NCBI GenBank assembly: GCA_913054135.1
Contig: CAJXJK010000002.1
Coordinates: 62,001-126,000, forward strand
Length of the DNA: 64,000 nucleotides
Reading direction: 5' to 3'
From: an uncultured Flavobacteriales bacterium
Lineage (GTDB): Bacteria; Bacteroidota; Bacteroidia; Flavobacteriales_D; Crocinitomicaceae
Every line of letters starts with the position of its first letter. Within the stretch, counting starts at the first letter, position 1. The notes below the pieces were generated by a model. That model made no database searches, was not told where the DNA came from, and saw nothing but the letters and a program-made list of their open reading frames with translations. A program made the position numbers and the translations under genes. Below are positions 63,377-64,000 of the stretch, in pieces.

Positions 63377-64000
63377 ATGAACTATTGACTGCTATTAGAG
63401 AGTCTCTAGATGATAACTTTTTGGTTAAATCTGAAAAGAGAGGAATCAAGTCTCAGGTATTAGAATTAGGTATAGACAAAAGAAAGGGCGATCTTTTAAG
63501 AAGTGAAATTTTTAAAATGGCTCAAGAAAAAATCAATGCTGAAAACTACTCTGAAGTATTAGCCTGGGTTGAAGAAGTTAATAAAGTTCTTTTGAGTGGA
63601 AAGTCATCTGATTCAAATAATGAGCGAATATATTTTTCACCAGGAGAAACTTGTTTGAACGGAATTTTAACTCAAATAAAATCAGCAAGTCAAGTAATTA
63701 AAATTTGCCTATTCACTATTAGCGACAACAGAATTGCACAGGCTTTAATATCAAAACATCAACAAGGTGTTAGCGTCAAAATCATTACCGATAACGATAA
63801 GATCTATGATAAAGGCTCTGATATTACGGAGCTATTTGAGGCAGGAATTCCAGTAAAGGTGGATGTCACAGATAATCACATGCACCATAAATTTGCCATG
63901 TTTGACAAAGACACGACCATTACAGGTAGCTACAACTGGACGAGAAGTGCTGAAAGGTACAATCATGAAAATGTAGTAATAACAGATTCTAAAACAATAT
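63373..64000 (+). CDS. Phospholipase D-like protein (3' truncated by the window)
   Basis: 209 codons are visible and no stop is reached. Residues 1-80 form an alpha-helical region (LLRSEIFKMAQEKINAENYS, LAWVEEVNKVLL). A PLD-like domain starts near 95 (RIYFSPGETCLNGIL, then VKIITDNDKIYDKG). The HKD motif is seen as H171-x-K173-x4-D178 in HMHHKFAMFD, followed by TTITGSYNWTRSAE. This is the single-HKD type seen in Nuc/mitochondrial PLD6-like nucleases and phosphodiesterases, and could cleave DNA, RNA or lipids. Co-translated with the XRE gene by ATGA overlap. The right end lies outside the window. Confidence 0.87.
   Translation, partial: MNELLTAIRESLDDNFLVKSEKRGIKSQVLELGIDKRKGDLLRSEIFKMAQEKINAENYSEVLAWVEEVNKVLLSGKSSDSNNERIYFSPGETCLNGILTQIKSASQVIKICLFTISDNRIAQALISKHQQGVSVKIITDNDKIYDKGSDITELFEAGIPVKVDVTDNHMHHKFAMFDKDTTITGSYNWTRSAERYNHENVVITDSKTI

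Overview
This window is an AT-rich bacterial chromosome segment from the phylum Bacteroidota, most likely order Flavobacteriales. The evidence is: type IX secretion sorting tails (type A on the protein ending at 28470, type B/gliding-associated on the one ending at 54308 on the minus strand), a TonB-dependent receptor with a carboxypeptidase-like N-terminal domain, a GWxTD protein, BshA (bacillithiol synthesis), a fused E1 alpha/beta 2-oxoacid dehydrogenase, and many genes preceded by the Bacteroidota -7 promoter element TAnnTTTG. The exact genus cannot be read from the sequence. It looks like ordinary core chromosome; there are no insertion sequences, CRISPR arrays, rRNA genes or clear prophage.

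Layout. 1-8 kb: the end of a MuiA/DUF4139 protein, a structured intergenic region with duplicated 35-bp units and a tRNA-Ser(UGA), a GWxTD protein, two translationally linked glycosyltransferases (GT2 and GT39) and a secreted protein of 22 leucine-rich repeats. 8-17 kb: thioredoxin, a sodium/solute symporter divergent from a PLP decarboxylase, a three-gene minus operon (CoA-binding protein, lipoprotein, GH113-like hydrolase), panB with an RluA-type synthase, and ArfB with an RlmL-like rRNA methyltransferase. 17-26 kb: a patatin/outer-membrane-barrel protein and a complete TetR-TolC-adaptor-RND efflux operon with a probable palindromic operator. 26-32 kb: RNase H with two hybrid-binding domains, a T9SS cargo plus TonB receptor pair, and small secreted proteins. 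32-37 kb: a compact minus operon of a small membrane protein, mutL, two rhomboid proteases and an EEP-family enzyme.

37-49 kb: a GH3/serine-hydrolase fusion with a possible sigma-54 promoter, bshA, a SiaB-like kinase, a flavoprotein that resembles dihydrolipoyl dehydrogenase but lacks its redox cysteines, rplS, a DUF4252-like protein and a large propeller/SpoIIE sensor phosphatase. 49-60 kb: gyrB, a PaaE-like reductase, SDR and MOSC proteins, a 940-residue T9SS cargo protein with seven repeats, and the E1 fusion. 60-64 kb: two secreted proteins, a YbjN-like/PspA envelope-stress operon, and at the right edge an XRE regulator overlapping a phospholipase D-like gene that leaves the window.

The clearest working units are the efflux operon, the mutL-rhomboid operon, the SiaB kinase and SpoIIE phosphatase (a possible split partner-switching pair), and the XRE-PLD module. 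The last is the best candidate for an undescribed system, but it is incomplete here.
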